Of a DNA stretch of 60,243 nucleotides, positions 36,032-44,307 are shown piece by piece; the first letter of the stretch is position 1; every line of letters starts with the position of its first letter. The notes beneath the pieces are model-generated. The model did not search any database and was not told where the DNA came from. It saw only the letters and a program-made list of their open reading frames with translations. Source of the DNA: Coxiellaceae bacterium (GTDB lineage Bacteria > Pseudomonadota > Gammaproteobacteria > Comchoanobacterales > Comchoanobacteraceae); NCBI GenBank assembly GCA_902603055.1, contig CACKTD010000005.1, positions 1-60,243 of the forward strand, written 5' to 3'. The translations under genes and the position numbers were made by a program.

Positions 36032-37414
36032 CTAAGCCTCTACTTGTTGAGCTTGATATACATCATGCGTAAAGTTTTCAAAACGGACATACTCTCCTAA
36101 GAATGTTAACTTTACTTTTCCAATAGGTCCATTTCTTTGTTTACCTATAATTATTTCTGCCACCCCTTTTTCTTGGCTATGCTCGTTGTATACTTCATCA
36201 CGATAAATAAATGCAATCAAATCAGCATCCTGTTCAATTGCACCAGACTCTCTTAAATCTGACATTACAGGTCGTTTATCTTGTCTCTGCTCTAATCCAC
36301 GATTTAACTGTGATAGTGCAATTAAAGGAGTTGATAATTCTTTTGCCATGATTTTGAGTGACCTCGAAATATGAGAGATTTCATTTGTTCGGTTTTCCTT
36401 AAATCCTGGGCATTGCATTAACTGTAAGTAATCAACCAACACTAATCCAATTTGACCATGACTTTTTGTTATTCTGCGTAATCGTGCTTTTATTTCGTTA
36501 GGTGATAACCCCGGAGTATCATCAATAAATATTGGACTTTCACCAAGAATGTTAATTGCAGATGTTAATCTAGGCCAATCCTCCTCTTTTAACTGGCCTG
36601 TACGAATTCGTTGTTGGGAAATTCTTCCCAATGAGGATAACATCCTCATTACAATCATTTCACTTGGCATTTCTAAGCTAAAAATAACCACTGGTTTTTT
36701 TGATTTTAAGGCGGCATGCTCTGCAATGTTGACTCCAAAAACAGTTTTTCCCATAGATGGGCGCCCTGCAACAATAATGAGATCTCCGGGTTGCAAGCCA
36801 GATGTCATATTATCAAGATCAGAAAAGCCAGATGGAAGCCCTGTAATTTGCCCCTTATTTTTAAACAACTCATCAATTCTTTCAGTAGTACGTGCTAAAA
36901 CGTCAACTAAAGGCTCTGGTCCAGAGTCACTAGTAATTCTTTGATCTGATATTTGAAATATTTTTTGCTCTGCTTTATCAACAACAGTTTGCCATGGCTC
37001 ACCTTCAATTGGCTGATAAGCTAATCCTGCAATCTCCTGACATGCATTGATTAATTGTCTTAATACGGACTTTTCTCGAATTACTTTTGCATAAGCAGTA
37101 ATGTTGATAACACTGGGAATAGACTCAAGACAACTGTAAATGTAGCTTTCACCACCAACTTTATCAATACGGCCATCTTGCTTTAACGCTTCTATCAGTG
37201 TTCCTGCGTCAAAGGGTTTGTCTAACTTTGCGCAGCTAGAAATAATATCGAATAATAAGCTGTGTTGAGTTAAATAAAAGTCTTTAGATGAAAGAAGTTC
37301 TTCTAATTTCTCCCAAGAAGTTGGATCTGCCATTAATCCACCCAAAACAAATCGTTCAGCCTCATGTGCATGAGGGGGTATTTTTAGAGCATCCTCCGTT
37401 TTTACCTCTTTCAT
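36032..37414 (-). CDS. dnaB: Replicative DNA helicase DnaB
   Basis: Hexameric helicase of the replication fork. The 460 residues have the N-terminal DnaG-interacting domain (PPHAHEAERFVLGGLMADP), linker helix, and RecA-like motor with Walker A AGRPSMGKT (near 216), Walker B GLVLVDYLQLM and LSQLNRGLEQRQDKRPVMSD. There is no intein. It follows rplI by 13 nt with a GAGGTTAAT ribosome-binding site. Confidence 0.97.
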   Translation of the reverse strand: MKEVKTEDALKIPPHAHEAERFVLGGLMADPTSWEKLEELLSSKDFYLTQHSLLFDIISSCAKLDKPFDAGTLIEALKQDGRIDKVGGESYIYSCLESIPSVINITAYAKVIREKSVLRQLINACQEIAGLAYQPIEGEPWQTVVDKAEQKIFQISDQRITSDSGPEPLVDVLARTTERIDELFKNKGQITGLPSGFSDLDNMTSGLQPGDLIIVAGRPSMGKTVFGVNIAEHAALKSKKPVVIFSLEMPSEMIVMRMLSSLGRISQQRIRTGQLKEEDWPRLTSAINILGESPIFIDDTPGLSPNEIKARLRRITKSHGQIGLVLVDYLQLMQCPGFKENRTNEISHISRSLKIMAKELSTPLIALSQLNRGLEQRQDKRPVMSDLRESGAIEQDADLIAFIYRDEVYNEHSQEKGVAEIIIGKQRNGPIGKVKLTFLGEYVRFENFTHDVYQAQQVEA

Positions 37415-37427
37415 TATTAACCTCTAC

Positions 37428-38009
37428 TTATTCAGTGTCAGTTTGGCTTTTATCTTCTGTAGAATCTTCTTTTTCGTCCACTTTGTCTTCGACTGTATTC
37501 TCTTTAGCCTCAATTTCATGAAGATCATCTGAATCTAATGGAATCTCGGTATCACCAGATGCTTGGTCACTCTTAATAGTGCATTTTCTTTCGAGGGACA
37601 AGTCGGCATGAAATTGTAGAATAAAGCTATGCTCCCCAATTGCTTTAAAAGGCCCTTCAATAATTTTCACTTCACTGCGATCAATAACAATATCTTTTTC
37701 TGCATAAAAATCCACGATATCTGATACATTTACAGATCCAAAAATAACATCATTTTCTTTTACTTTTCTTAAAAACTCAACTTCCAATGACTCAACTTGC
37801 TTTAATCTATTTTTGGCTTCCTTAAGTTTTGCTTTTTCAGTTGCCTCTAGTTTTGCTTTGATCTCAGCAAATTGCTTCATATTTTCAGCGTTAAATGGTA
37901 ATGCTTTTCCTTGAGGAATCAGATAGTTTCTTGCATAACCTGACTTTACTTCAACAGAGTCACCAATTGACCCTAAATTAATGATTTTTTCTTTTAAAAT
38001 TACTTTCAT
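37428..38009 (-). CDS. rplI: 50S ribosomal protein L9 with acidic C-terminal tail
   Basis: L9 binds 23S rRNA domain V and affects frame maintenance. I start at ATG 38009 (193 residues; GAGAGG upstream), giving MKVILKEKIINLGSIGDSVE; a longer reading from 38069 overlaps the upstream gene. The N-domain (GYARNYLIPQGKAL), long central helix and C-domain (GEHSFILQFHADLS) are complete by about residue 147. The last ~45 residues are a Glu/Asp-rich tail that standard L9 (about 148 residues) lacks. Confidence 0.95.
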   Translation of the reverse strand: MKVILKEKIINLGSIGDSVEVKSGYARNYLIPQGKALPFNAENMKQFAEIKAKLEATEKAKLKEAKNRLKQVESLEVEFLRKVKENDVIFGSVNVSDIVDFYAEKDIVIDRSEVKIIEGPFKAIGEHSFILQFHADLSLERKCTIKSDQASGDTEIPLDSDDLHEIEAKENTVEDKVDEKEDSTEDKSQTDTE

Positions 38010-38019
38010 ATATTGCCTC

Positions 38020-38322
38020 TCAATTAATATTAGACTTCTTATTTTGCATAAAACAAAATACCATTGCACATGTCAGTATAAATAATTTGGCAAAAATATT
38101 ACTGGTTAACACTAAAATTGCAAGTGCAGTAAACATCATTAGCCAATACCAACTTTTGTTAAAAATTTCATAGAGTCGCATTTCTATAAAAATAATATAT
38201 AATACGACAACATTCGTGATAATAGATATAATACCTGTATCACCGAATAATAAATTCACCACTATTAAGGTAAAAAAAACAAACACCTTCAAAAAAAACA
38301 TAGAATTACAAAGTAGTCTCAT
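38020..38322 (-). CDS. Small membrane protein between DUF2232 gene and rplI
   Basis: A 100-residue hydrophobic protein with about three membrane segments (VFVFFTLIVVNLLFG, IITNVVVLYIIFI, WYWLMMFTALAILVL onward). It overlaps the upstream DUF2232 gene by 4 nt (ATGA) and precedes rplI by 10 nt, so it is firmly in the operon. No family recognised; it could be a split-off or accessory part of the DUF2232 protein. Confidence 0.65.
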   Translation of the reverse strand: MRLLCNSMFFLKVFVFFTLIVVNLLFGDTGIISIITNVVVLYIIFIEMRLYEIFNKSWYWLMMFTALAILVLTSNIFAKLFILTCAMVFCFMQNKKSNIN

Positions 38323-39257
38323 TTATCAGAACTTCCCTTTGTTTTATCTCCTTGGAAAACTGTTCGCCAATCAGCAAAAAAATCAGAAACTGCTAAAAGC
38401 ATCAGGAATAACTTAGCTAGATTGGATGACAATGCCAAAACGAATATTAATGCCGACATTAGAATAACCCATGCTCTAGTTTTGAAAACCACATTCGAAA
38501 TACCAATTAAAATGATAATCCCATAAAAAATCATTATTCCAAATATATAAGCAGAAAGATCACTAATGATATCTAGTGAAGTATAATATTGTATTAAAAT
38601 ACCCAATAACAGGAACACTGACATTGTTGGTGAAATGTAACCCAATTTTAACTTTAACACTTTATACAAAATTTCATGTTTATTGTTCACAACTAAATCA
38701 GACATATATGCTGCTATGAAATTTGTGAAAAATAAATTTAAAGTCATTGCAAATAAAGTAATACCTGTGGATATTTTAGAAATAGTATTAATGATGTTAT
38801 CAACATCCAAATCACTAAATGCACCATCTTTAAGTAAAGCTGTTCTAAGATCTTGATACTTACTAATCCACCATGAAGTTAAATCTGGGAAAATTAAATG
38901 AAGTACAGCAATGAATATGACACAAGCTAAAATCATAATTTCAAATTGAAAATCAAACGACCTGAACTTGGAATAAATACTCACAACCGGATAAATCAAT
39001 AAAAGTGTAGCAATGGTTGTAAAATCACTAGGCAATAAAATCAAAAAAGGAGCAATAGCAGCCAAAGATGAAGCACAATAGATGACGAAATTACCACGCA
39101 TTAGGGAATAAGCAATTACTACCATTGCTAGCCATAACAGTGGAACACCAACAATACTTAAGCCAGAGGTAAAAGCACAAATAAACACTGCTAAAATTGG
39201 ACGATTATCAATAAATTGACCAAATCTGGCTAATGCTGGAAGTTCACTTTTAGACAT
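38319..39257 (-). CDS. DUF2232-like polytopic membrane protein
   Basis: A 312-residue membrane protein with about eight to nine helices, starting at ATG 39257 ([20 protein letters not shown]). A longer reading from 39314 would overlap the S6-S18 gene more deeply. Position between rpsR and rplI is typical for the DUF2232/YybS-like gene of Legionella, Coxiella and Pseudomonas, which is why I assign that family; sequence motifs are weak. Function unknown. The start overlaps the S6-S18 gene end by 8 nt. Confidence 0.72.
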   Translation of the reverse strand: MSKSELPALARFGQFIDNRPILAVFICAFTSGLSIVGVPLLWLAMVVIAYSLMRGNFVIYCASSLAAIAPFLILLPSDFTTIATLLLIYPVVSIYSKFRSFDFQFEIMILACVIFIAVLHLIFPDLTSWWISKYQDLRTALLKDGAFSDLDVDNIINTISKISTGITLFAMTLNLFFTNFIAAYMSDLVVNNKHEILYKVLKLKLGYISPTMSVFLLLGILIQYYTSLDIISDLSAYIFGIMIFYGIIILIGISNVVFKTRAWVILMSALIFVLALSSNLAKLFLMLLAVSDFFADWRTVFQGDKTKGSSDK

Positions 39258-39801
39258 GGCGATCACAATAAGGTAGTAAAGCCACGTAGCGTGCAAGCTT
39301 AATTGCTTTTGCAACCCTTCTTTGTACCAGAGTAGAGGTATTAGTAAGTCGGCTAGGAATAATTCGGCCTGTTTCCATTATGTAGTTCTTAAGTATTTTT
39401 TTAGATTTGTAATCAACATCGTTCTTATCAGCAAAACTAGATATTTTTGGTAGTCTTGTTTCATTTGCCTCAGCTTCGATGTTTTGCATCATTCGTGAAG
39501 TTTTAGTTACAGGATTATTTAATTTCTGAATCAATGTTCTCAACAAAATTGGGTTGTGAGTATGTAATTCTGTGATGATTTGATTTAGCACTTCAACTGT
39601 ACAGGTTACATTTAACAACACATAATAGGCTTTTCGAACATCCCTAATTGAATAGGCAAGGTTTCTTTTACCCCAATTTTCGTGCCGATCAACATTTCCA
39701 TTAGCGGTAAGGACAATGCTCTTATGTTTTTCAATAAATTCAGGCACATCCTCTTCGCGATCAGGGTGAATTAAAAGTAACAGTTCGTAATGATTATTCA
39801 T
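39250..39801 (-). CDS. rpsF-rpsR: Fused ribosomal proteins S6 and S18
   Basis: A single 183-residue frame containing both 30S proteins. Residues 1-105 are S6 ([39 protein letters not shown], ending [10 protein letters not shown], matching the S6 core end). Residues 118-183 are S18 ([41 protein letters not shown]). The ~12-residue linker has no stop. S6 and S18 form a heterodimer on 16S rRNA, so a fusion is structurally plausible. The basic N-terminal part of S18 (RYFRRRKFCRF in E. coli) is replaced by an acidic linker. Internal Met104/105 could allow separate S18 translation, but no Shine-Dalgarno precedes it. GAGAGGAA precedes the ATG at 39801. Confidence 0.93.
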   Translation of the reverse strand: MNNHYELLLLIHPDREEDVPEFIEKHKSIVLTANGNVDRHENWGKRNLAYSIRDVRKAYYVLLNVTCTVEVLNQIITELHTHNPILLRTLIQKLNNPVTKTSRMMQNIEAEANETRLPKISSFADKNDVDYKSKKILKNYIMETGRIIPSRLTNTSTLVQRRVAKAIKLARYVALLPYCDRHV

Positions 39802-39909
39802 AGATAAATTCCTCTCGGTATAATGCCCTATTACAATTGTATGGGCGAGGTTAAAAATCCTATGATATATAAACGATCATGCAAATTCAACCAATTCATC
39901 ATAAAATCA

Positions 39910-39937
39910 TTGATTTATAACCAAATAACCATAATAA
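39910..39937 (+). promoter_or_regulatory. Predicted promoter of tpiA, leaderless type
   Basis: TTGATT (39910-39915), 16-nt spacer, TAATAA (39932-39937), then 9 nt to the tpiA ATG at 39947. No Shine-Dalgarno. The 145-nt gap also carries a quasi-palindrome at 39825-39846 (GCCC...GGGC around TACAATTGTA) near the rpsF side. Confidence 0.4.
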
Positions 39938-39946
39938 TGATGCTAT

Positions 39947-40645
39947 ATGTCGATATTTGTTGCAAACTGGAAAATGAATGGTGATTCAAGCACTATCTCA
40001 GATTTCTGCGCAGAATTGCAACAAAACACTCCTAATACCAAACATACAGTAGTTTGTGCTTTTCCTGACGTTTATTTATCGTCTGCTCACAGGGACCTAA
40101 ATCAATCCCCTGTCCTGTTGTCCTCTCAAAGAGTAAGTGCTATGTCAAAAGGAGCTTTTACTGGACAGGTATCCGCTACCATGTACAAGGATATTGGGTG
40201 TTCTTACACATTAATTGGACATTCTGAAAGGCGGCAGATTGAGGACAAGAATTCTATCAAAAAACAAATTGAACAAGCTTTAGAGGCTGAATTAACCCCA
40301 ATTATCTGTGTTGGAGAAACCCTTGAAGAGAAAAAAGCAGATAAAACACAAGAAGTTATACTCTCAGAACTTAATCACTATTTCCATCATTCCTTACCTG
40401 TAAACTCCCCAATCATTGCATACGAGCCTAAATGGGCCATTGGCACCGGGTTGACTCCAACAGATAAAGAAATTAAAATAGTATTAGAGTCTATTAGAAG
40501 TAAATACAGTTTTCCAATACTTTATGGTGGCAGCGTTAACAGCAGCAATTGCAAGGACATACTAAATATTGGATTAGATGGCCTTCTAATTGGCTCAGCA
40601 TCATTGGATGCAAAGGTTTTTTTAGAAATGGTATGTTATGAGTAA
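39947..40645 (+). CDS. tpiA: Triosephosphate isomerase
   Basis: Interconverts dihydroxyacetone phosphate and glyceraldehyde 3-phosphate. The 232 residues show FVANWKMNGD at the N-terminus (catalytic Lys), IGHSERR (catalytic His), AYEPKWAIGTG (catalytic Glu) and the phosphate loops YGGSVN and GLLIGSASL. About 20 residues shorter than E. coli TIM, with the loss spread over surface helices. Overlaps secG by 8 nt. Confidence 0.96.
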   Translation: MSIFVANWKMNGDSSTISDFCAELQQNTPNTKHTVVCAFPDVYLSSAHRDLNQSPVLLSSQRVSAMSKGAFTGQVSATMYKDIGCSYTLIGHSERRQIEDKNSIKKQIEQALEAELTPIICVGETLEEKKADKTQEVILSELNHYFHHSLPVNSPIIAYEPKWAIGTGLTPTDKEIKIVLESIRSKYSFPILYGGSVNSSNCKDILNIGLDGLLIGSASLDAKVFLEMVCYE

Positions 40646-40916
40646 ATTTTTATTATCTTTTCACTTTATTATTTGCGTTAGTCTTATATTAGTGATTTTG
40701 GCACAAAGAGGCAAAGGCTCTGAAATGGGTGTCGCTTTCTCTAGTGGATCTTCTTCAAGCGTTTTTGGAAGTCAAGGCTCCTCAGGCTTTCTGGTTAAAA
40801 TTACAACGTTTTTAGCAGGTATATTTTTCATTAATTGTCTCTTGATCGGCATTATTAATAAACAACCAACAAACAATGCATTAATAAAACAAGCAATTGA
40901 GGAGAATAATAATTAA
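40638..40916 (+). CDS. secG: Preprotein translocase subunit SecG
   Basis: Accessory subunit of SecYEG. The 92 residues have two membrane helices (about 4-20 and 52-74) joined by the conserved loop LAQRGKGSEMGVAFSSGSSS and FGSQGSSGFL. It follows tpiA and precedes tRNA-Leu, the typical gammaproteobacterial order. Confidence 0.94.
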   Translation: MSKFLLSFHFIICVSLILVILAQRGKGSEMGVAFSSGSSSSVFGSQGSSGFLVKITTFLAGIFFINCLLIGIINKQPTNNALIKQAIEENNN

Positions 40917-40927
40917 TTCAATTATGC

Positions 40928-41014
40928 GCCGGAGTGGTGGAATTGGTAGACACGCTGTCTTGAGGGGGCAGTGGTTATATAACCGTGTCGGTTCAAATCC
41001 GACCTTCGGCACCA
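40928..41014 (+). tRNA. tRNA-Leu (anticodon GAG)
   Basis: An 87-nt class II tRNA with acceptor GCCGGAG/CTTCGGC, anticodon loop TTGAGGG (anticodon GAG), a long variable arm and T-arm GTCGGTTCAAATCCGAC, discriminator A and encoded CCA. Lies between secG and nuoA, 18 nt before nuoA. Confidence 0.95.
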
Positions 41015-41032
41015 CATTTAAGTGATTATATT

Positions 41033-41401
41033 ATGTATGAGTATATAGCAGTTTTAATCGTTGCAATTATAGGACTTGGGATAGGATTCCTGTTCTTTAG
41101 TGTAAACTATATTTTTAGGTTCTTAGGCATTACACCACAGAACCCATCTGAAGCAAAAAATGCCCCCTTCGAATGTGGCTTTGATGCTTTTGAGGATGCC
41201 CGCATACCTTTTGATATTCGATTTTTTCTAGTTGCCATTCTATTCATTATTTTTGACTTAGAAACGGCTTTCTTGTTTCCATGGGCCTTAGAGTTTCGTA
41301 CACTACCCTTAACAGCAATATATTCGATGATATTTTTCTTGACCGTTTTAACTATAGGCTTTATTTACGAGTGGTTCGTTGGCGCACTCGAATGGGAGTA
41401 A
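41033..41401 (+). CDS. nuoA: NADH-quinone oxidoreductase subunit A
   Basis: Membrane subunit of complex I. Start at ATG 41033 (122 residues, MYEYIAVLIVAIIGLGIGF); the upstream reading would run through the tRNA. Three helices; the conserved loop NAPFECGFDAFEDARIPFDI between helix 1 and 2 carries the quinone-site Cys. It lacks a good Shine-Dalgarno and lies 18 nt after the tRNA-Leu CCA, so its mRNA 5' end may arise by tRNA 3' processing. Confidence 0.95.
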   Translation: MYEYIAVLIVAIIGLGIGFLFFSVNYIFRFLGITPQNPSEAKNAPFECGFDAFEDARIPFDIRFFLVAILFIIFDLETAFLFPWALEFRTLPLTAIYSMIFFLTVLTIGFIYEWFVGALEWE

Positions 41402-41404
41402 TAC

Positions 41405-41896
41405 ATGTCAGATATAATAAAAAAATTAAATACTAAAGGCGTTGTAACTACCTCTCTAGATCACCTGATTAAATGGGCTGATACCGGATCAATGATGCCA
41501 GTGACTTTCGGTTTAGCATGTTGTGCTGTAGAAATGATGCATGCTGGAGCAAGTCGTTTTGACTTCGATCGTTTTGGTGTAACTTTTAGACCAAGCCCTA
41601 GACAGTCTGATGTAATGATCGTTGCTGGTACATTATGTAATAAAATGGCACAGCCTCTTCGAAATATTTACGATATGATGCCAGATCCTAAATACGTCAT
41701 ATCAATGGGCTCATGTGCAAATGGTGGTGGATATTATCACTATTCCTACTCAGTTGTTCGTGGCTGCGATCGAATTGTGCCTGTTGATATTTATGTACCA
41801 GGTTGCCCACCTACAGCGGAAGCACTGGTTTACGGGATCATACAGTTACAAAATAAAATTAAAAATAGTGATATAATTCTTCGGGGAGACTCTTGA
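41405..41896 (+). CDS. nuoB: NADH-quinone oxidoreductase subunit B
   Basis: Peripheral subunit carrying cluster N2, the last electron carrier before quinone. The 163 residues contain the ligands in [11 protein letters not shown], the single Cys in [10 protein letters not shown] and [11 protein letters not shown]. Length is in the family range. Three nucleotides after nuoA. Confidence 0.97.
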   Translation: MSDIIKKLNTKGVVTTSLDHLIKWADTGSMMPVTFGLACCAVEMMHAGASRFDFDRFGVTFRPSPRQSDVMIVAGTLCNKMAQPLRNIYDMMPDPKYVISMGSCANGGGYYHYSYSVVRGCDRIVPVDIYVPGCPPTAEALVYGIIQLQNKIKNSDIILRGDS

Positions 41897-42552
41897 ATAG
41901 TCTAGAAAAAAATATAAGCAAGCTTATTCCTGATGCAACCATCGAAAACTTCAGGGATCAAATTACCTTAACACTCAATAAGGATAGTCTTCTTGAGTCA
42001 ATGAACATGCTAAAGAAAAATAAAGTGTTTAAGTTTGATATCTTGATTGATATTTCTGGTATAGATTATCTGCATTATGGTGTTAGCGAATGGGATACTG
42101 CGAGCACTACCGCAACAGGTTATAGTCGAGCTGTAAGAGAATACAGTATTAATACATCATGGGACAAACCCCGAATTGCTGTATTGTATAATCTTTTATC
42201 AACTTTCAACAATCAACGCCTTCGAGTTAAAGTGTACTTGCCAGATTCTATGCCAGAGGTCGATTCAATATGTAAAATTTATCCTCATGCAAATTGGTAT
42301 GAACGAGAGGCCTATGATTTATTTGGAATTGTTTTCAAAAACCATCCTGACTTAAGAAGAATCCTAACTGATTATGGTTTTAAAGGGTTCCCCTTTAGAA
42401 AAGATTTTCCTTTAATTGGACGCAAAGAAATACGATATGATCAAAACGAAGGCCGATGTGTTTATGAAGATGTAAGTATTTCATCGCGAACAACTGTTCC
42501 CAAAGTCATCCGTGATGATAACCGCTATTTAGATGAGAAGAATGATGGATGA
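41893..42552 (+). CDS. nuoC: NADH-quinone oxidoreductase subunit C
   Basis: The 30-kDa subunit of complex I, 219 residues and separate from NuoD (they are fused in E. coli). [41 protein letters not shown] are diagnostic. The start is TTG overlapping the nuoB stop (TTGA), supported by a strong GGGGAG site 5 nt upstream. Confidence 0.96.
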   Translation: MNSLEKNISKLIPDATIENFRDQITLTLNKDSLLESMNMLKKNKVFKFDILIDISGIDYLHYGVSEWDTASTTATGYSRAVREYSINTSWDKPRIAVLYNLLSTFNNQRLRVKVYLPDSMPEVDSICKIYPHANWYEREAYDLFGIVFKNHPDLRRILTDYGFKGFPFRKDFPLIGRKEIRYDQNEGRCVYEDVSISSRTTVPKVIRDDNRYLDEKNDG

Positions 42553-43798
42553 GATAAACCAGTATACAGTCAATTTTGGACCACAGCATCCCTCTGCACA
42601 TGGGGTTCTTAGACTAATTCTTCAATTGCAGGGTGAAACGATTTCTAGTGTTGATACGCACATAGGGTTACTACATCGTGCTACGGAAAAATTAGCTGAA
42701 ACAAAACCCTATAATCATAACATCGGATACATGGACCGACTTGATTATGTTTCAATGATGTGTAATGAACATGCATATGTCATGGCGATCGAAAAACTAT
42801 TAGATATTACTGCACCTATCAGATCTCAATATATTCGTGTGATGTTTGACGAAATAACCCGGGTCATGAACCATCTAATGTGGTTAGGCGCTCATGCAAT
42901 GGACTTAGGGGCGACAACTGTGTTCTTATATTGTTTTCAAGGCAGAGAAGAACTCATGGATTGTTATGAAGCCGTATCAGGCGCTCGCATGCATGCGACT
43001 TACTATCGTCCAGGTGGGGTTTATCGTGATCTACCTGAAAAGATGCCTCAATACGAAGCCAATAAATGGCGAAGTCAGCAAGACATCAATCGGCTTAACA
43101 AAAACCGACAAGGCTCTCTTCTTGACTTTATTGAAGATTTCACTCAAAAGTTTCCATCTACAATTGATGATTGTGAAACACTTTTAACCGACAACCGCAT
43201 ATGGAAACAACGTACCGTTGATATTGGTATTGTAAGCCCAGAAAAGGCTAGGCAATATGGGTTTACAGGTCCAATGTTAAGAAGTTCAGGTATAGATTGG
43301 GACCTCAGAAAGCATCAACCCTATGCGGTATATAACGACCTAGATTTCAAGATTCCACTTGGAAAAAATGGTGATTGTTATGATCGCTACATTGTTCGTA
43401 TCGAAGAAATGCGCCAATCAATTGATATTATCAAGCAGTGTGTTGATTGGTTACGAGCTAACCCTGGGCCTATTAAAATCGATGATAAAAAGATTTCACC
43501 ACCCAAAAGAGTTGAAATGAAGGATGATATGGAGTCATTAATACATCACTTTAAACTTTATACAGAGGGCTTTGTTACACCTCCAGGAGAAGTTTACAGT
43601 GCAGTAGAGCATCCTAAGGGAGAATTTGGGGTATATATTATTTCAGATGGTGCAAATAAACCATATCGATTAAAAATCAGACCTGCCGGATTTAGCCATT
43701 TACAGGCGCTTGAAGACATGTGTAAAGGGGTCATGATTGCAGACCTAGTAACTATTTTATCATCTATAGATGTAGTATTTGGAGATATTGATAGATAA
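42545..43798 (+). CDS. nuoD: NADH-quinone oxidoreductase subunit D
   Basis: The 49-kDa subunit that forms the quinone site with NuoB. About 417 residues from ATG 42545 ([20 protein letters not shown]); ATGs at 42533 and 42542 are also in frame. The quinone-site His in [23 protein letters not shown] and the C-terminal [18 protein letters not shown] are conserved. The 5' end overlaps nuoC by 8 nt; the stop overlaps the nuoE start. Confidence 0.96.
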   Translation: MDEINQYTVNFGPQHPSAHGVLRLILQLQGETISSVDTHIGLLHRATEKLAETKPYNHNIGYMDRLDYVSMMCNEHAYVMAIEKLLDITAPIRSQYIRVMFDEITRVMNHLMWLGAHAMDLGATTVFLYCFQGREELMDCYEAVSGARMHATYYRPGGVYRDLPEKMPQYEANKWRSQQDINRLNKNRQGSLLDFIEDFTQKFPSTIDDCETLLTDNRIWKQRTVDIGIVSPEKARQYGFTGPMLRSSGIDWDLRKHQPYAVYNDLDFKIPLGKNGDCYDRYIVRIEEMRQSIDIIKQCVDWLRANPGPIKIDDKKISPPKRVEMKDDMESLIHHFKLYTEGFVTPPGEVYSAVEHPKGEFGVYIISDGANKPYRLKIRPAGFSHLQALEDMCKGVMIADLVTILSSIDVVFGDIDR

Positions 43799-44307
43799 TG
43801 AGTCAGTATAAGTTAGATACAAAGGTAATATCAAAAATTGATCAATGGAAAGCAAAGTTTCCTGAAGACCAATCCAGATCCGCTGTAATTATGTCGCTTC
43901 GATATATTCAAGATCATTATGGTTGGCTTTCTGACAAACAATTAGATGCCCTCGCTAAACACCTTGAAATACCCTCCGTACAAGTATACGAAGTAGCTAG
44001 TTTTTATAGCATGTATAATAGAAAGCCTGTTGGAAAATATACTATTGGTGTGTGTGACAGCATTTCATGCATGCTTTGTGGTAGCCATGAGTTAATTCAT
44101 TATATTGAAGATAAGTTAAAGATTAAGGTAGGAGAAACCACACCAGATGGGATGTTTACTCTTGAAGAAGTTGAGTGCATTGCATCATGTACAAAAGCAC
44201 CAGCACTCCTAGTGAATGGTAAAAAGTACCATGAAAATGTGACAACTGAATATATTGATCGTTTAATAAGCGAACTGGATAAGAATAAAAAGGTGGATAA
44301 ATTATGA
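43798..44307 (+). CDS. nuoE: NADH-quinone oxidoreductase subunit E
   Basis: The 24-kDa subunit carrying the [2Fe-2S] cluster N1a. The 169 residues form an N-terminal helical part and a thioredoxin-like domain with four Cys ligands in GVCDSISCMLCG and EVECIASCTKAP. Starts on the TAATG overlap with nuoD and ends with a 4-nt overlap with nuoF. Confidence 0.95.
   Translation: MSQYKLDTKVISKIDQWKAKFPEDQSRSAVIMSLRYIQDHYGWLSDKQLDALAKHLEIPSVQVYEVASFYSMYNRKPVGKYTIGVCDSISCMLCGSHELIHYIEDKLKIKVGETTPDGMFTLEEVECIASCTKAPALLVNGKKYHENVTTEYIDRLISELDKNKKVDKL

Noticed and set aside
36032-37414. Intein in dnaB or rpoB
   Set aside because: Both proteins have normal length with uninterrupted motor or catalytic motifs.
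39420-39500. S6-S18 fusion as an artefact of a sequencing frameshift
   Set aside because: An ATGA-type overlap exists in another frame here, but S6 homology continues in the fused frame up to [10 protein letters not shown] and S18 follows in the same frame, so no single indel explains it.
39825-39846. GCCC-TACAATTGTA-GGGC quasi-palindrome ahead of rpsF as an S6:S18 autoregulatory mRNA site
   Set aside because: It probably lies at the promoter (TACAAT) rather than inside the mRNA leader, and the known S6:S18 motif details cannot be matched with confidence.
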